A DNA stretch of 64,000 nucleotides from Pseudomonas grimontii. GTDB lineage: Bacteria; Pseudomonadota; Gammaproteobacteria; Pseudomonadales; Pseudomonadaceae. The notes beneath the pieces are model-generated. The model was not told the DNA's origin. It was given only the letters and a program-made list of their open reading frames with translations, and ran no database searches. Positions 54,710 through 62,537 of this stretch are shown here, piece after piece. Position 1 is the first letter of the stretch. Each line of letters opens with the position of its first letter. A program made the position numbers and the translations under genes. Where the stretch lies: NCBI RefSeq assembly GCF_007858185.1, contig NZ_VFES01000003.1, forward strand, positions 1 through 64,000, given 5' to 3'.

Positions 54710-55511
54710 GGGTATGCTCCTTCCCATCAGCGTGGGTATGAGTTTTTGGCTGAGTGGCCGGAGTTGCAGGGGCGCCATGTGAAGCCTCCACAACCTGAGG
54801 ATGGGCGTGTTCGGTACTTTCATCCTGAGAAGGCGCTGCGGCCGCCTCATGGGCATGAGCGCTGTTTCTCTCGCCATGATGGTCGCCTTCGGCTATCTCT
54901 TGGGCTGCACCCGCATCATGATGCTCCGCGACAGCGCCTTTTTGGCCTTCATGCTGGCCTTCATGGTTATGCATTTTGCTCTCGCCGCCACCGTGTTGAT
55001 GACCACCGCTGCTGGTTGCTAGAGCTTTGTATTGCTCTGCATCCAATGAAGGCAGTTGCTGGAGAAAAGCGACCATTCCCCATATGTAGGGATCGGCCAT
55101 GCTTTTACCCCAAGCGGGCATGCCTGTGGATTTGATTCCATGCTTGATGATCCAGAAAGCTGCGGCAGGGTTTCCATCAACGCCCAGTTTTGAAAGATTC
55201 GGAGGTGCAGGGTAAAGGCTATTACTTAACTCGGTTCCTGCAATACCCGGAGCGAGATGGCAACCGATGCACATAGAGTTGTAGTTGCCAGCACCTGCGC
55301 GAATGAGAGCTTCTTCGCTCAGGTCGGGGACTTTAATGTCGCGAGAGCGCACTTCGATCGAGCGATCCCGAGCGGTGGAAAGTAGCGCGTAAACGGGATC
55401 GGAATGTGGTTCATCCGCCCCAACATTGATCACACCAAAATAAACCACGCCGGCACCTGTTATTGCGGTAACCACCCCGGCAGCAGTCAATGTTTTCAAT
55501 GTTCTTTTCAT
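54699..55511 (-). CDS. c-type cytochrome with His-rich tail
   Basis: 270 residues. An N-terminal signal/anchor (about 8-30) and one haem-binding CIGCH (about residue 80) with a downstream Met ligand region (GMPAWGKSMADPYIWGMVAF). The last about 100 residues are low-complexity, rich in His, Gln and Ala (HEGQHEG, HDAGAAQE, HTHADGKEHTHAK), a probable metal buffer. It follows copB and may pass electrons from oxidised copper or from the CopA oxidase. Confidence 0.8.
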   Translation of the reverse strand: MKRTLKTLTAAGVVTAITGAGVVYFGVINVGADEPHSDPVYALLSTARDRSIEVRSRDIKVPDLSEEALIRAGAGNYNSMCIGCHLAPGIAGTELSNSLYPAPPNLSKLGVDGNPAAAFWIIKHGIKSTGMPAWGKSMADPYIWGMVAFLQQLPSLDAEQYKALATSSGGHQHGGGESKMHNHEGQHEGQKGAVAEHHDAGAAQEIAEGDHHGERNSAHAHEAAAAPSQDESTEHAHPQVVEASHGAPATPATQPKTHTHADGKEHTHAK

Positions 55512-55520
55512 GTCAGGCCC

Positions 55521-56462
55521 TCAAAACCACATTCGAATACCGGCGACAAACCGGGCCTCGTTGGCATCCTCTCCTTCATCGCTGGCCAGATCTGCCGTAT
55601 TGCCGTAGGAGCGGCTCCAGCTAACCCCAATGTAAGGGGCAAATTGGCGAACAATCTCATAACGCAATCGGAGCCCTACTTCGGTGTTTGCCAATCCAGA
55701 CCCAATGCCGCGCTGAGGATCATTTTTTCCGTAAAAATTGGCTTCGGCCGTCGGCTGCAAGATCAGGCGATTGGTCAGCAGAATGTCGTAGTCGCCTTCC
55801 AATCGAGCAGCGGTTTGACCGTTCTCACCGATGTAGGCGGTCGCTTCGGCTTCAAAGTTATAGAGGGCCATGCCCTGAATACCGAGCGCTCCCCAAGTTT
55901 GTGGCGACCCGGGTTTGAAGTCTTGTCGTACGCCGGTGACGACATCCCACCATGGACCGATGGAGTGCCCCCAAAGTGCTGAGAGTTCAGCGTTTTCCGT
56001 TACGCCATTGGTACGTTCGCCTTCCGAGCGCAACCACAGTCGGTCAACGTCACCGCCGATCCATCCTTTTGCATCCCAGGCCAATGCACTACCGTTGTCA
56101 GCATCCTGGTACTCAAACTTATCCAGCAGCATGAAGGAGTTGAGTTTTTTGTCGTGGACACCATGACCAGCAACATCTGGAAAGGCGGCTGCACGGTCAG
56201 CATCGGTAAGTACGGGAACTGGGGCTCGACTGGTGGTAGTCGCCCCTCCATCCATACTTTCCATTCCGTCCATTTTCCCGTCATCCATACTCATCTTGCT
56301 GTGATCCATAGCCCCCATCTTGCTATGGTCCATAGCTCCCATTGAGCCGTGGTCCATCTTGGAGTGATCCATCTCTTCAGCGGCGTGAGCCAGGACAAAG
56401 AAAGCAGGACTGGTAGAGACTGCCAGTGCTATCAACGTTGGGCGTAAAAACTTACTGGTCAT
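55521..56462 (-). CDS. copB: copper resistance outer membrane protein CopB
   Basis: 313 residues: signal peptide, then a Met/His/Asp-rich segment with repeated MDHSKM units (about 35-75) that would bind copper, then a CopB/PcoB beta-barrel domain (about 110-313) ending in a terminal Phe ([10 protein letters not shown]), typical of outer membrane proteins. It starts 4 bp after the stop of the small MDHSKM protein gene; this ATG gives a proper signal peptide. Confidence 0.88.
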   Translation of the reverse strand: MTSKFLRPTLIALAVSTSPAFFVLAHAAEEMDHSKMDHGSMGAMDHSKMGAMDHSKMSMDDGKMDGMESMDGGATTTSRAPVPVLTDADRAAAFPDVAGHGVHDKKLNSFMLLDKFEYQDADNGSALAWDAKGWIGGDVDRLWLRSEGERTNGVTENAELSALWGHSIGPWWDVVTGVRQDFKPGSPQTWGALGIQGMALYNFEAEATAYIGENGQTAARLEGDYDILLTNRLILQPTAEANFYGKNDPQRGIGSGLANTEVGLRLRYEIVRQFAPYIGVSWSRSYGNTADLASDEGEDANEARFVAGIRMWF

Positions 56463-56466
56463 GATC

Positions 56467-56715
56467 TCAATCTGCCTTTTTGGTTTTTTGGTCATGATCC
56501 ATCGACTCATGGCTCATCTTGCTGTGGTCCATTGACCCGTGATCGGGCTTTGACTCGTTTGTCGCAGTTGCAGGCTTGCTCGTTTCTTTCGCAGGAGTAG
56601 CAGGCGAATGATCACTGCTATCTTCGACTGCCAGCGCCACGGACGAGAGTCCACCCATCAAGCCGATGGCAAAGAGGCAACCGACTAGCGATTTACGATT
56701 TAGGTATGTGCTCAC
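56467..56715 (-). CDS. small periplasmic Met/His-rich copper-binding protein
   Basis: 82 residues: signal peptide ([20 protein letters not shown]) followed by a low-complexity tail ending [19 protein letters not shown]. The MDHSKM motif is shared with CopA and CopB on either side, so it probably buffers periplasmic copper. It lies 12 bp after copA. Confidence 0.7.
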   Translation of the reverse strand: MSTYLNRKSLVGCLFAIGLMGGLSSVALAVEDSSDHSPATPAKETSKPATATNESKPDHGSMDHSKMSHESMDHDQKTKKAD

Positions 56716-56727
56716 AGATCGTCTCCT

Positions 56728-58704
56728 TTACTCATCAACCCGTACTTCACGGAACATGCCCATTTCCATATGGAAAAGCAGGTGGCAGTGATAGGCCCAG
56801 CGACCTAAAGCATCGGCGGTGACTCGATAGCTGCGCTTGGTACCTGGTGGCATGTCGATTGTGTGCTTGCGCACCATGAACTTGCCGTTCTCATCTTCAA
56901 GGTCGCTCCACATGCCGTGAAGGTGGATGGGATGGGTCATCATGGTGTCGTTCACCAGGGTGATGCGAAGACGCTCCCCATACTTCAGACGAAGCGGCTC
57001 GGCGTCAGAAAATTTGATTCCGTTGAAGGACCACGAAAACTTCTCCATGTGACCGGTCAGATGAAGCTCAATGGTGCGATTGGGCTCGCGGCCGTCAGGG
57101 TCTTGGAACGTGCTTTTCAGATCAGAGTAGGTGAGCACTCGACGACCATTGTTCCGTAAACCGATGCCTGGATCGTTTAGCTTTGGCGTTGGGCTCATGG
57201 CTTGCATGTCAACCAAGGGGTTATTGGTTTCGGAGGCTGGATGAGTTTGCATTTCGCCACCCATACCGCCCATCCCTGCCATCTTGCTGTGATCCATGCC
57301 GGCCATGTTGGACATGTCGCCTTTGTCCATTCCCGCCATCTTGCTGTGGTCCATGCCGGCCATGTTGGACATACCGCCTTTGTCCATTCCCGCCATCTTG
57401 CTGTGGTCCATACCGGCCATGTTAGTCATGTCACCGCTGTCCATGCCGGTCATCCCGGTCATATCACTTTGGTCCATTCCCGTCATCTTGCTGTGGTCCA
57501 TGCCAGCCATGCCTGACATGTCACCTTGTTTCATATCGCCGCCGCCCATACCAGCCATGCTGCCATGGTCCATGCCCGCCATACCGCCCATACCCATGTC
57601 ATCCATGGTCAAAAGCGGCCGAGGATCGATCGCAGGTACCTGTGCCTTTAATCCTTCGCGAACTGCCAAGGTTCCACGTGCATAACCGGTTCTATCCATG
57701 GACTGGGCGAAGATTGTGTAAGCCTCTTCGCTGGCAGGTTCTACGATCACGTCATACGTTTCTGCCACGGCGATGCGGAACTCATCGACGCTGACTGGTT
57801 TGACATGTTGGCCGTCGGCCGCCACAACGGTCATTTTCAAACCAGGGATGCGGACGTCGAAGTAGCTCATAGCTGAGCCGTTGATAAAGCGCAGGCGCAG
57901 CTTCTCGCCCTGCTTGAAAATACCGGTCCAGTTACCGTTAGGCGCCTGGCCATTCATGAGATAGGTGTAAGTATCCCCACTGACGTCTGCGAGATCAGTG
58001 GGGTTCATTTTCATTTCAGCCCACATCTTCCGGTCGGCCACGGCAGCAGACCAACCTTGCTTACCGACGTCGTCGATAAAGTCGCCCACGGTCCGTTTGT
58101 GGTGGTTGTAGTAGTCCGATTGCTTCTTGAGCTTGGCCATGACGCGACTAGGATCTTCATCAGTCCAGTCAGTCAACATCACCACATAGTCGCGGTTGTA
58201 CTGGAAAGGTTCAGGCTCTTTCGAGTCGATGACGATTGGACCGTAAACGCCTGCCTGCTCCTGCAAACCGGAGTGGCTGTGGTACCAGTACGTACCGTTC
58301 TGATGCACCTTGAATTTGTACTCATACATCCCATCGGGCGCGATGCCATGGAAACTCAAACCCGGTACACCATCCATGTTGGCGGGCAGAATGATCCCGT
58401 GCCAATGAATGGAGGTGTCTTGGTCTAGGCGATTTTTCACACGCAGTGTGACCGTCTCGCCTTCGCGCCAGCGCAGCAAAGGTCCGGGCAACGAACCATT
58501 GATGGTCATGGCTGTGCGCGGCGAGCCAGTTATGTTTACAGGGGTTTCACCAATAAACAGATCAAATTCGTTGCCGGTGAGAACGCTCGGCAGACCAGGA
58601 CTGGTCACTGCCCATACAGGAGTGCGCCACAGACCAAGGCCGCCAAGAATGCCACCAGCGGCCAGGCCTTTAACGAATGTCCGCCTAGAGGTTTTGGAAT
58701 GCAT
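56728..58704 (-). CDS. copA: multicopper oxidase CopA
   Basis: 658 residues with a twin-arginine signal (TSRRTFVKGLAAGG). Three cupredoxin domains carry the four copper-binding blocks: HWHGIILP, WYHSHSG, HPIHLHG and HCHLLFHMEMGM. A central insert (about 375-490) repeats MDHSKMAGMDKG-type units many times, a copper-storage region. It oxidises Cu(I) in the periplasm. The ATG with GGAC upstream was chosen. First gene of a five-gene operon behind a CopR-type box. Confidence 0.93.
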   Translation of the reverse strand: MHSKTSRRTFVKGLAAGGILGGLGLWRTPVWAVTSPGLPSVLTGNEFDLFIGETPVNITGSPRTAMTINGSLPGPLLRWREGETVTLRVKNRLDQDTSIHWHGIILPANMDGVPGLSFHGIAPDGMYEYKFKVHQNGTYWYHSHSGLQEQAGVYGPIVIDSKEPEPFQYNRDYVVMLTDWTDEDPSRVMAKLKKQSDYYNHHKRTVGDFIDDVGKQGWSAAVADRKMWAEMKMNPTDLADVSGDTYTYLMNGQAPNGNWTGIFKQGEKLRLRFINGSAMSYFDVRIPGLKMTVVAADGQHVKPVSVDEFRIAVAETYDVIVEPASEEAYTIFAQSMDRTGYARGTLAVREGLKAQVPAIDPRPLLTMDDMGMGGMAGMDHGSMAGMGGGDMKQGDMSGMAGMDHSKMTGMDQSDMTGMTGMDSGDMTNMAGMDHSKMAGMDKGGMSNMAGMDHSKMAGMDKGDMSNMAGMDHSKMAGMGGMGGEMQTHPASETNNPLVDMQAMSPTPKLNDPGIGLRNNGRRVLTYSDLKSTFQDPDGREPNRTIELHLTGHMEKFSWSFNGIKFSDAEPLRLKYGERLRITLVNDTMMTHPIHLHGMWSDLEDENGKFMVRKHTIDMPPGTKRSYRVTADALGRWAYHCHLLFHMEMGMFREVRVDE

Positions 58705-58846
58705 GCCGTTTATGTCCAATCAGTCAAAAGGGAAGCCGTACGAAACAACCAATGAGTTGCCCGGATGAGCTTCGCCCACCGTCAAAAAAAACGAACTCTT
58801 ACGGCAAGCGAGCTCAGAAATTGCCACATTTAAACCACCACAGTGA

Positions 58847-58861
58847 TTACATTTCTGTCAG
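58847..58861 (-). promoter_or_regulatory. CopR-type copper box before the cop operon
   Basis: TTACATTTCTGTCAG, the reverse of CTGACA-N5-GTAA, about 143 bp before the copA start. Same frame as the boxes before the cus operon and ptrA. Confidence 0.65.
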
Positions 58862-58882
58862 CTTGGGAATGTACCCAGCTAT

Positions 58883-59089
58883 TTAGCATTTCTTGTGGTC
58901 CATCGCTTTGGCTTGGCTTTCTGCGACGGGAGGTTGGGAGCTTTGCGTTTGAGCTATTTGGTACGACTCCATCGAATTATTCCTAGCCACTTCCATACGT
59001 GCGAACGCCCGGTCACCACCGCCTTCAGCCATAGCCAAAGAAGAGACGGTCAGGGCTGCGATGACGAACAAAGTTTTGATGGGGTTCAT
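58883..59089 (-). CDS. ptrA: PtrA-like small copper-induced protein
   Basis: 68 residues: signal peptide (MNPIKTLFVIAALTVSSLAMA) then EGGGDRAFARMEVARNNSME, as in the N-terminal domain of PtrA, and a tail ending AMDHKKC that resembles the DHSKM copper motif with a final Cys. PtrA of P. aeruginosa is strongly copper-induced and was reported to affect type III secretion; a periplasmic copper role is also proposed. A copper box lies about 124 bp upstream. Confidence 0.78.
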   Translation of the reverse strand: MNPIKTLFVIAALTVSSLAMAEGGGDRAFARMEVARNNSMESYQIAQTQSSQPPVAESQAKAMDHKKC

Positions 59090-59212
59090 TTGAATTTCCT
59101 CGGATGAGTATTGATAACCCTCGAATCCACATCAAGTGACGATTCTTAGGGGAGAGCTTAAGGCTCAATAGGACTATAAGACTCATACCCTGTCAGGAAC
59201 CTTAGGCCAATA

Positions 59213-59227
59213 TTACAGTTGTGTCAG
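59213..59227 (-). promoter_or_regulatory. CopR-type copper box before ptrA
   Basis: TTACAGTTGTGTCAG, third copy of the TTAC-N5-TGTCAG frame. It lies in the 380-bp gap between the ptrA and flgB starts, so it could also influence flgB. Confidence 0.6.
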
Positions 59228-59353
59228 GTTGCGATATTTCTCTTGAGCAACACGCTATTTAATCCGTAAGGTCTCGATCTTCCAACGTTACACCGCTATT
59301 TACTGAGTATCAGTTGAGGCGCTTAACATTGTAAGTGTCCGATAGCTTTCAAG

Positions 59354-59380
59354 GTGCAGATGCTTTTTTAGTTTCTGCAC
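59354..59380. other. hairpin upstream of orphan flgB
   Basis: GTGCAGA and TCTGCAC form a perfect 7-bp stem around a T-rich 13-nt loop, about 90 bp before the flgB start. It may be a transcript structure; no other signal was identified here. Confidence 0.35.
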
Positions 59381-59470
59381 TGGAACTGCAAATGTGAGCC
59401 TGGATGCACCGCGTAACACTTAAGTGTTCGATGCTCATGGAAATAGCAACGCTACTGAGGGTGATTGAGT

Positions 59471-59884
59471 GTGAGTATTAATTTTGAGAAAGCGCTTGGC
59501 TCCGCAGAAAGAGCGTTAATTTTTCGTAGTCAAAGAGCTGAAATCTTGAGTAACAATATCGCAAACGCTGATACGCCGAACTTCAAGTCCCGAGACTTAG
59601 ATTTTTCTACCGTGCTTGCAAGCCAGACAAAAGAAACTGCTGCTAGTCCGTTTTTTTTGAAGACAACAAATGTAAAACACATAACCGAACAAGAGTCAGC
59701 AGGTGATATTTACGGAGGTGCTTTGCTTTACAGCACACCGGCTCAACCTGCCATTGATCAAAATACTGTCGATCAGCAGGTTGAGATCGCAAAGTACACA
59801 GAAAATGGAATACGTTTCGACGCCGCTTTTACTAGGTTGAATGGAGCATTCAAAGGTTTGCTAAAAGCTCTCCGAGGTGATTAG
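59471..59884 (+). CDS. flgB: orphan FlgB-type flagellar basal-body rod protein
   Basis: 137 residues. The N-terminus SINFEKALGSAERALIFRSQ, then RAEILSNNIANADTPNFKSR, is the conserved rod-protein signature. The C-terminus (VDQQVEIAKYTENGIRFDAA) also fits FlgB, and length is normal. The GTG start gives the family N-terminus and has GAGG 10 nt upstream; a TTG 6 nt earlier is possible. No other flagellar gene is near; FlgB normally sits first in the flgBCDE operon. It looks intact, so it may be a stray paralogue carried by the island or have a new role. Confidence 0.8.
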   Translation: MSINFEKALGSAERALIFRSQRAEILSNNIANADTPNFKSRDLDFSTVLASQTKETAASPFFLKTTNVKHITEQESAGDIYGGALLYSTPAQPAIDQNTVDQQVEIAKYTENGIRFDAAFTRLNGAFKGLLKALRGD

Positions 59885-59957
59885 TAGCGCAAGGGCTTGC
59901 GAGCGATAATTGTGGCCGACGTGGCTGCTTCGGTACTCCCTGAGGGTTAACCAAGGG

Positions 59958-59978
59958 GAGCCCCTGTATAAGGGGCTC
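59958..59978. terminator. GC hairpin between convergent flgB and copZ-like genes
   Basis: GAGCCCC and GGGGCTC form a perfect 7-bp stem around TGTATA. No T-run follows, so it is a weak candidate for a bidirectional terminator. Confidence 0.35.
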
Positions 59979-60001
59979 TGACCATGGAAAGGTGCCAGCA
60001 T

Positions 60002-60202
60002 TCAAGCGCTGATCTGGGAAGGAAAACCTAACGCCTCGACAGCTTTACGAATCTGCTCTGGGCTTTCGCTGCTTTCAACACTCACCTTACCGGCTGACCG
60101 ATCCACGGAAACAGTAGCTTCGTTGTCCAGTGACTGAATCGCTTTGGTGATTTTGCTGACGCAACTGCCGCAACCAATGCCTGATACATCTAAGACGAAC
60201 AT
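60002..60202 (-). CDS. copZ: CopZ-like heavy-metal-associated domain protein
   Basis: 66 residues forming one ferredoxin-like HMA domain: VLDVSGIGCGSCVSKITKAI with the metal-binding GCGSC, and the C-terminal AVEALGFPSQ. Such chaperones deliver Cu(I) to copper P-type ATPases, one of which lies at the end of the window. AGGAA precedes the ATG. Confidence 0.85.
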   Translation of the reverse strand: MFVLDVSGIGCGSCVSKITKAIQSLDNEATVSVDRSAGKVSVESSESPEQIRKAVEALGFPSQISA

Positions 60203-60306
60203 GGTTATTCCTCTCGTGCTGAGCGGTCTCTTTTCACCGCACCCACAGCATCAACGTTGACACGACGGCAAGGTCAACAGTTATGTGTTCCGGGTTGTGA
60301 GCGTCA

Positions 60307-60416
60307 TTGATGGGTAGTTGCGCAGACTTAACCACCCGTTTGCATTTGACCTGACCAACCATTTGCAGCGTATTCGACCAGTACGCTTCTTTTGGCCATG
60401 GCCAGCAGAGAACGGC
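60307..60416 (+). repeat. repeat copy 2, IS21-like terminal remnant
   Basis: Aligns over about 107 bp with the copy before the YncE-like gene, same orientation, differing at scattered bases and a 2-bp insertion. A 20-bp block, CCGTTTGCATTTGACCTGAC, is identical. Together with copy 1 it brackets the copper cluster; with the inverted copy after dmeF it brackets dmeRF. Confidence 0.6.
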
Positions 60417-60513
60417 CAGAGGCGGACATTCCAGCTCCTCTCGCTCCTCGCTCGCACTTGAAGCCTCTTTCCTGCCAGGGACTGTAGATGCTCTCTCCGC
60501 TCTCTGATCTTGC

Positions 60514-60567
60514 ATAGGTATAGGGGGTATGCCTATCATGCGCAATACATAGGTAGGGGGGGGTATC
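60514..60567 (+). promoter_or_regulatory. RcnR/DmeR-type operator, two G-tract sites
   Basis: Two sites with a central G run flanked by AT-rich inverted bases: ATAGGTATAGGGGGTATGCC and, right before the start codon, ACATAGGTAGGGGGGGGTAT. RcnR/CsoR-fold repressors of the nickel/cobalt type bind such G-tract sites. The second overlaps the ribosome site of dmeR. Confidence 0.6.
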
Positions 60568-60569
60568 CA

Positions 60570-60845
60570 ATGGGCCATATTGCAGCAAACAAAGAAAATC
60601 TTCTCAAACGCGTAAAACGCATAGCCGGACAAATCCAAGCCGTTGAACGGGCATTGGAATCGGATCTCGATTGCGCAAAAACACTACACCTTGTTGCTGC
60701 CACTCGCGGAGCAATCAACGGCTTAATGGAGGAAATCATCGAGGACCACGCGCGGGAGCATGTCGCGAACCCTGCGCTCAGCGAAGAAGAGCGTAACAAG
60801 GGCGTCGAAGAGCTTCTTGAAGCCATTCGCCGTTACGCCAAGTGA
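60570..60845 (+). CDS. dmeR: RcnR/DmeR-family nickel/cobalt-responsive repressor
   Basis: 91-residue all-helical CsoR/RcnR protein. The metal-site residues His3, Cys35, His60 and His64 fall exactly where RcnR has its Ni/Co ligands (MGHIAANK, LDCAKTLHL, EDHAREHV), which argues against a copper-sensing CsoR. The ATG giving His3 was chosen over a longer start. It is directly upstream of the CDF efflux gene, behind two G-tract operators, so it should repress that pair until Ni or Co binds. Confidence 0.85.
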   Translation: MGHIAANKENLLKRVKRIAGQIQAVERALESDLDCAKTLHLVAATRGAINGLMEEIIEDHAREHVANPALSEEERNKGVEELLEAIRRYAK

Positions 60846-60865
60846 ACGCATCTAGGTACACACTC

Positions 60866-61792
60866 ATGAGCAGCACCAACATCAATCACACACACGACCA
60901 CGTGTTCCTTGGCTCAGCGCACGACGAAAATGCCAAGCGTACGCTTTGGGTTGTGGCACTGACGGTGGTGATGATGGTTGGCGAGATCACCGCCGGCTAT
61001 ATTACGGGTTCGATGGCGTTACTGGCCGATGGCTTCCACATGGCAACCCATGCCGGCGCATTGGGCATCGCGGCGGCCGCTTACGGATACGCAAAACGCC
61101 ATGCTTCCAGCCAGCGCTACAGTTTCGGTACCGGAAAGGTTGGAGACTTGGGCGGATTCGCCTCGGCACTGATTCTCGGTATGGTCTCCCTGGGAATTGG
61201 CATTGAGTCTGTCATGCGCCTCTTGCAGCCAACGGAAGTTCAGTTCGGCACCGCTACGCTCATCGCGATTGCCGGTTTGATCGTCAACATTGTCAGTGCC
61301 TTGCTGCTGGGCCACGGGCACAGTCATGGGCACGATCACGATCACGATCACGATCACGGCCATGCCCATCACGGGAACGACAACAACCTGAAATCGGCCT
61401 ACGTCCACGTCATCGCAGACGCGCTGACTTCGGTTCTGGCCATTGCTGCACTGCTCGCCGGCCGGTATCTCGGCTGGGTTTGGCTAGACCCGGTCATGGG
61501 CATTGTCGGCGCCATTGTTATCGCGCGCTGGGCATGGACCTTGATGGGGGCCACCGCAGGAGTACTGCTGGATCAGACAGACGCACACGTTGCCGAGGAA
61601 ATCCGCGAACTGGTTGAGAAACCGGGGGATGCCACTATCACGGACTTGCACGTCTGGCGGATTGGACCGCAAGCCCATGCGGCCATCGTCAGCGTCCTTG
61701 GTGAGGCCACTGCGAACGCCGATAGAATTCGTGAACGTCTCAAGCCGGTCCACGAAATCAGCCATCTGACGGTCGAGTTTCGACCTGTCTGA
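60866..61792 (+). CDS. dmeF: cation diffusion facilitator DmeF (Co/Ni efflux)
   Basis: 308-residue CDF transporter with six transmembrane helices and the helix 2/5 metal-site motifs ALLADGFHMATHAGA and YVHVIADALTSVLAI. The cytoplasmic loop between helices 4 and 5 is His-rich (HGHSHGHDHDHDHDHGHAHH). The C-terminal cytoplasmic domain (DLHVWRIGPQAHAAIVSVLG) is typical. The DmeF subgroup exports Co and Ni. A GTG start overlapping dmeR is an alternative. Confidence 0.85.
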   Translation: MSSTNINHTHDHVFLGSAHDENAKRTLWVVALTVVMMVGEITAGYITGSMALLADGFHMATHAGALGIAAAAYGYAKRHASSQRYSFGTGKVGDLGGFASALILGMVSLGIGIESVMRLLQPTEVQFGTATLIAIAGLIVNIVSALLLGHGHSHGHDHDHDHDHGHAHHGNDNNLKSAYVHVIADALTSVLAIAALLAGRYLGWVWLDPVMGIVGAIVIARWAWTLMGATAGVLLDQTDAHVAEEIRELVEKPGDATITDLHVWRIGPQAHAAIVSVLGEATANADRIRERLKPVHEISHLTVEFRPV

Positions 61793-61831
61793 TTCAGCGC
61801 CTCCCCACCAATGTCTCCAAAGGAACCCGCA

Positions 61832-62203
61832 ATGCCTCCAGGGAAACGTGAACTGGCACGAATCGAACGTCGGTTGATGACCACGCTCACCGAAGCGTGC
61901 GAAACAGCAAAAGGTGAAATCGAAGGCTTTACCTGGCTCACCCACATAGCTGACCTGAACGCATTGGCTGAAACCCTGAAGGTAATCTGGGTGTTCGAAA
62001 CCCAAGCTGACAGAAAGCGCGCCCTGGTTAACGCTAAGGCGCGCATCTTTGAGTTGACGGCCCTAGCGTTGAATGAGGCCAACATCGAGCTGATCCCTTC
62101 AGACCTTAACGTCCGCTTCGACTCTGAGGGGGAGTGTCAGCGAACTCACGGAGGTGACTGGAACACCCGCCTGACTCAATCACGTGTTTCCAAAGGTGGC
62201 TGA
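61832..62203 (+). CDS. conserved hypothetical protein, Pseudomonas metal-island type
   Basis: 123 residues, mostly helical, soluble (RELARIERRLMTTLTEACET then GFTWLTHIADLNALAETLKV). No domain is recognised; relatives in pseudomonads are sometimes labelled Fis-like regulators without clear basis. It is 2 bp upstream of the DUF1289 gene and 40 bp after dmeF. The ATG behind AAGGAA was chosen. Confidence 0.65.
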   Translation: MPPGKRELARIERRLMTTLTEACETAKGEIEGFTWLTHIADLNALAETLKVIWVFETQADRKRALVNAKARIFELTALALNEANIELIPSDLNVRFDSEGECQRTHGGDWNTRLTQSRVSKGG

Positions 62204-62205
62204 CA

Positions 62206-62388
62206 ATGGCTAAAGAAATCGAGAATCCCTGCATCTCAGTTTGCCAACTCAGTGGTGATCTGTGTGTGAGCTGTGGGCGAAGCAAGGAAGACATCAGAAA
62301 ATGGAAACGCATGAAGCGGCCTGAAAAAATGGCCGCTGTGCAAAGGGCGAATGTGCGCTTGAAGGGACTGAAGAAAGCACATGGGTAG
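62206..62388 (+). CDS. DUF1289 small zinc-binding-type protein
   Basis: 60 residues with the DUF1289 pattern NPCISVCQLSGDLCVSCGRS, four Cys suited to bind a metal, then a basic helix (KWKRMKRPEKMAAVQRANVR). Function unknown. It ends the dmeRF unit. Confidence 0.8.
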   Translation: MAKEIENPCISVCQLSGDLCVSCGRSKEDIRKWKRMKRPEKMAAVQRANVRLKGLKKAHG

Positions 62389-62467
62389 TCACTTGCCCAG
62401 GTTTACCGCTTTGGGTCGTTATGAGCCCCTCAGCTTTGATGTCTGGTTGGTCAAATTCTCAATCGCT

Positions 62468-62527
62468 GATCAGTCAAATGCGAATGACTGGTCAGGTCGT
62501 ATGCAAACGCATGGCAACTGCGCTGCA
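62468..62527 (-). repeat. repeat copy 3, inverted IS21-like terminal remnant
   Basis: GCGAATGACTGGTCAGGTCG and the following ATGCAAACGCATGGCAACTG match the reverse complement of copies 1 and 2. It is inverted relative to the copy before dmeR, so about 2.2 kb holding dmeR, dmeF and two small genes lies between inverted ends. Confidence 0.5.
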
Positions 62528-62537
62528 ATTTTGAAGC

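Noticed and set aside
57202..57516. Plus-strand frames rich in His/Ala/Val opposite copA
   Set aside because: They mirror the Met-rich repeat of CopA on the other strand; repeats open frames in several phases.
61321..61368. CAC/GAT-rich repeat in dmeF as a possible CRISPR or tandem repeat element
   Set aside because: It is in frame and encodes the His-Asp loop expected in DmeF transporters; no CRISPR array was seen anywhere.
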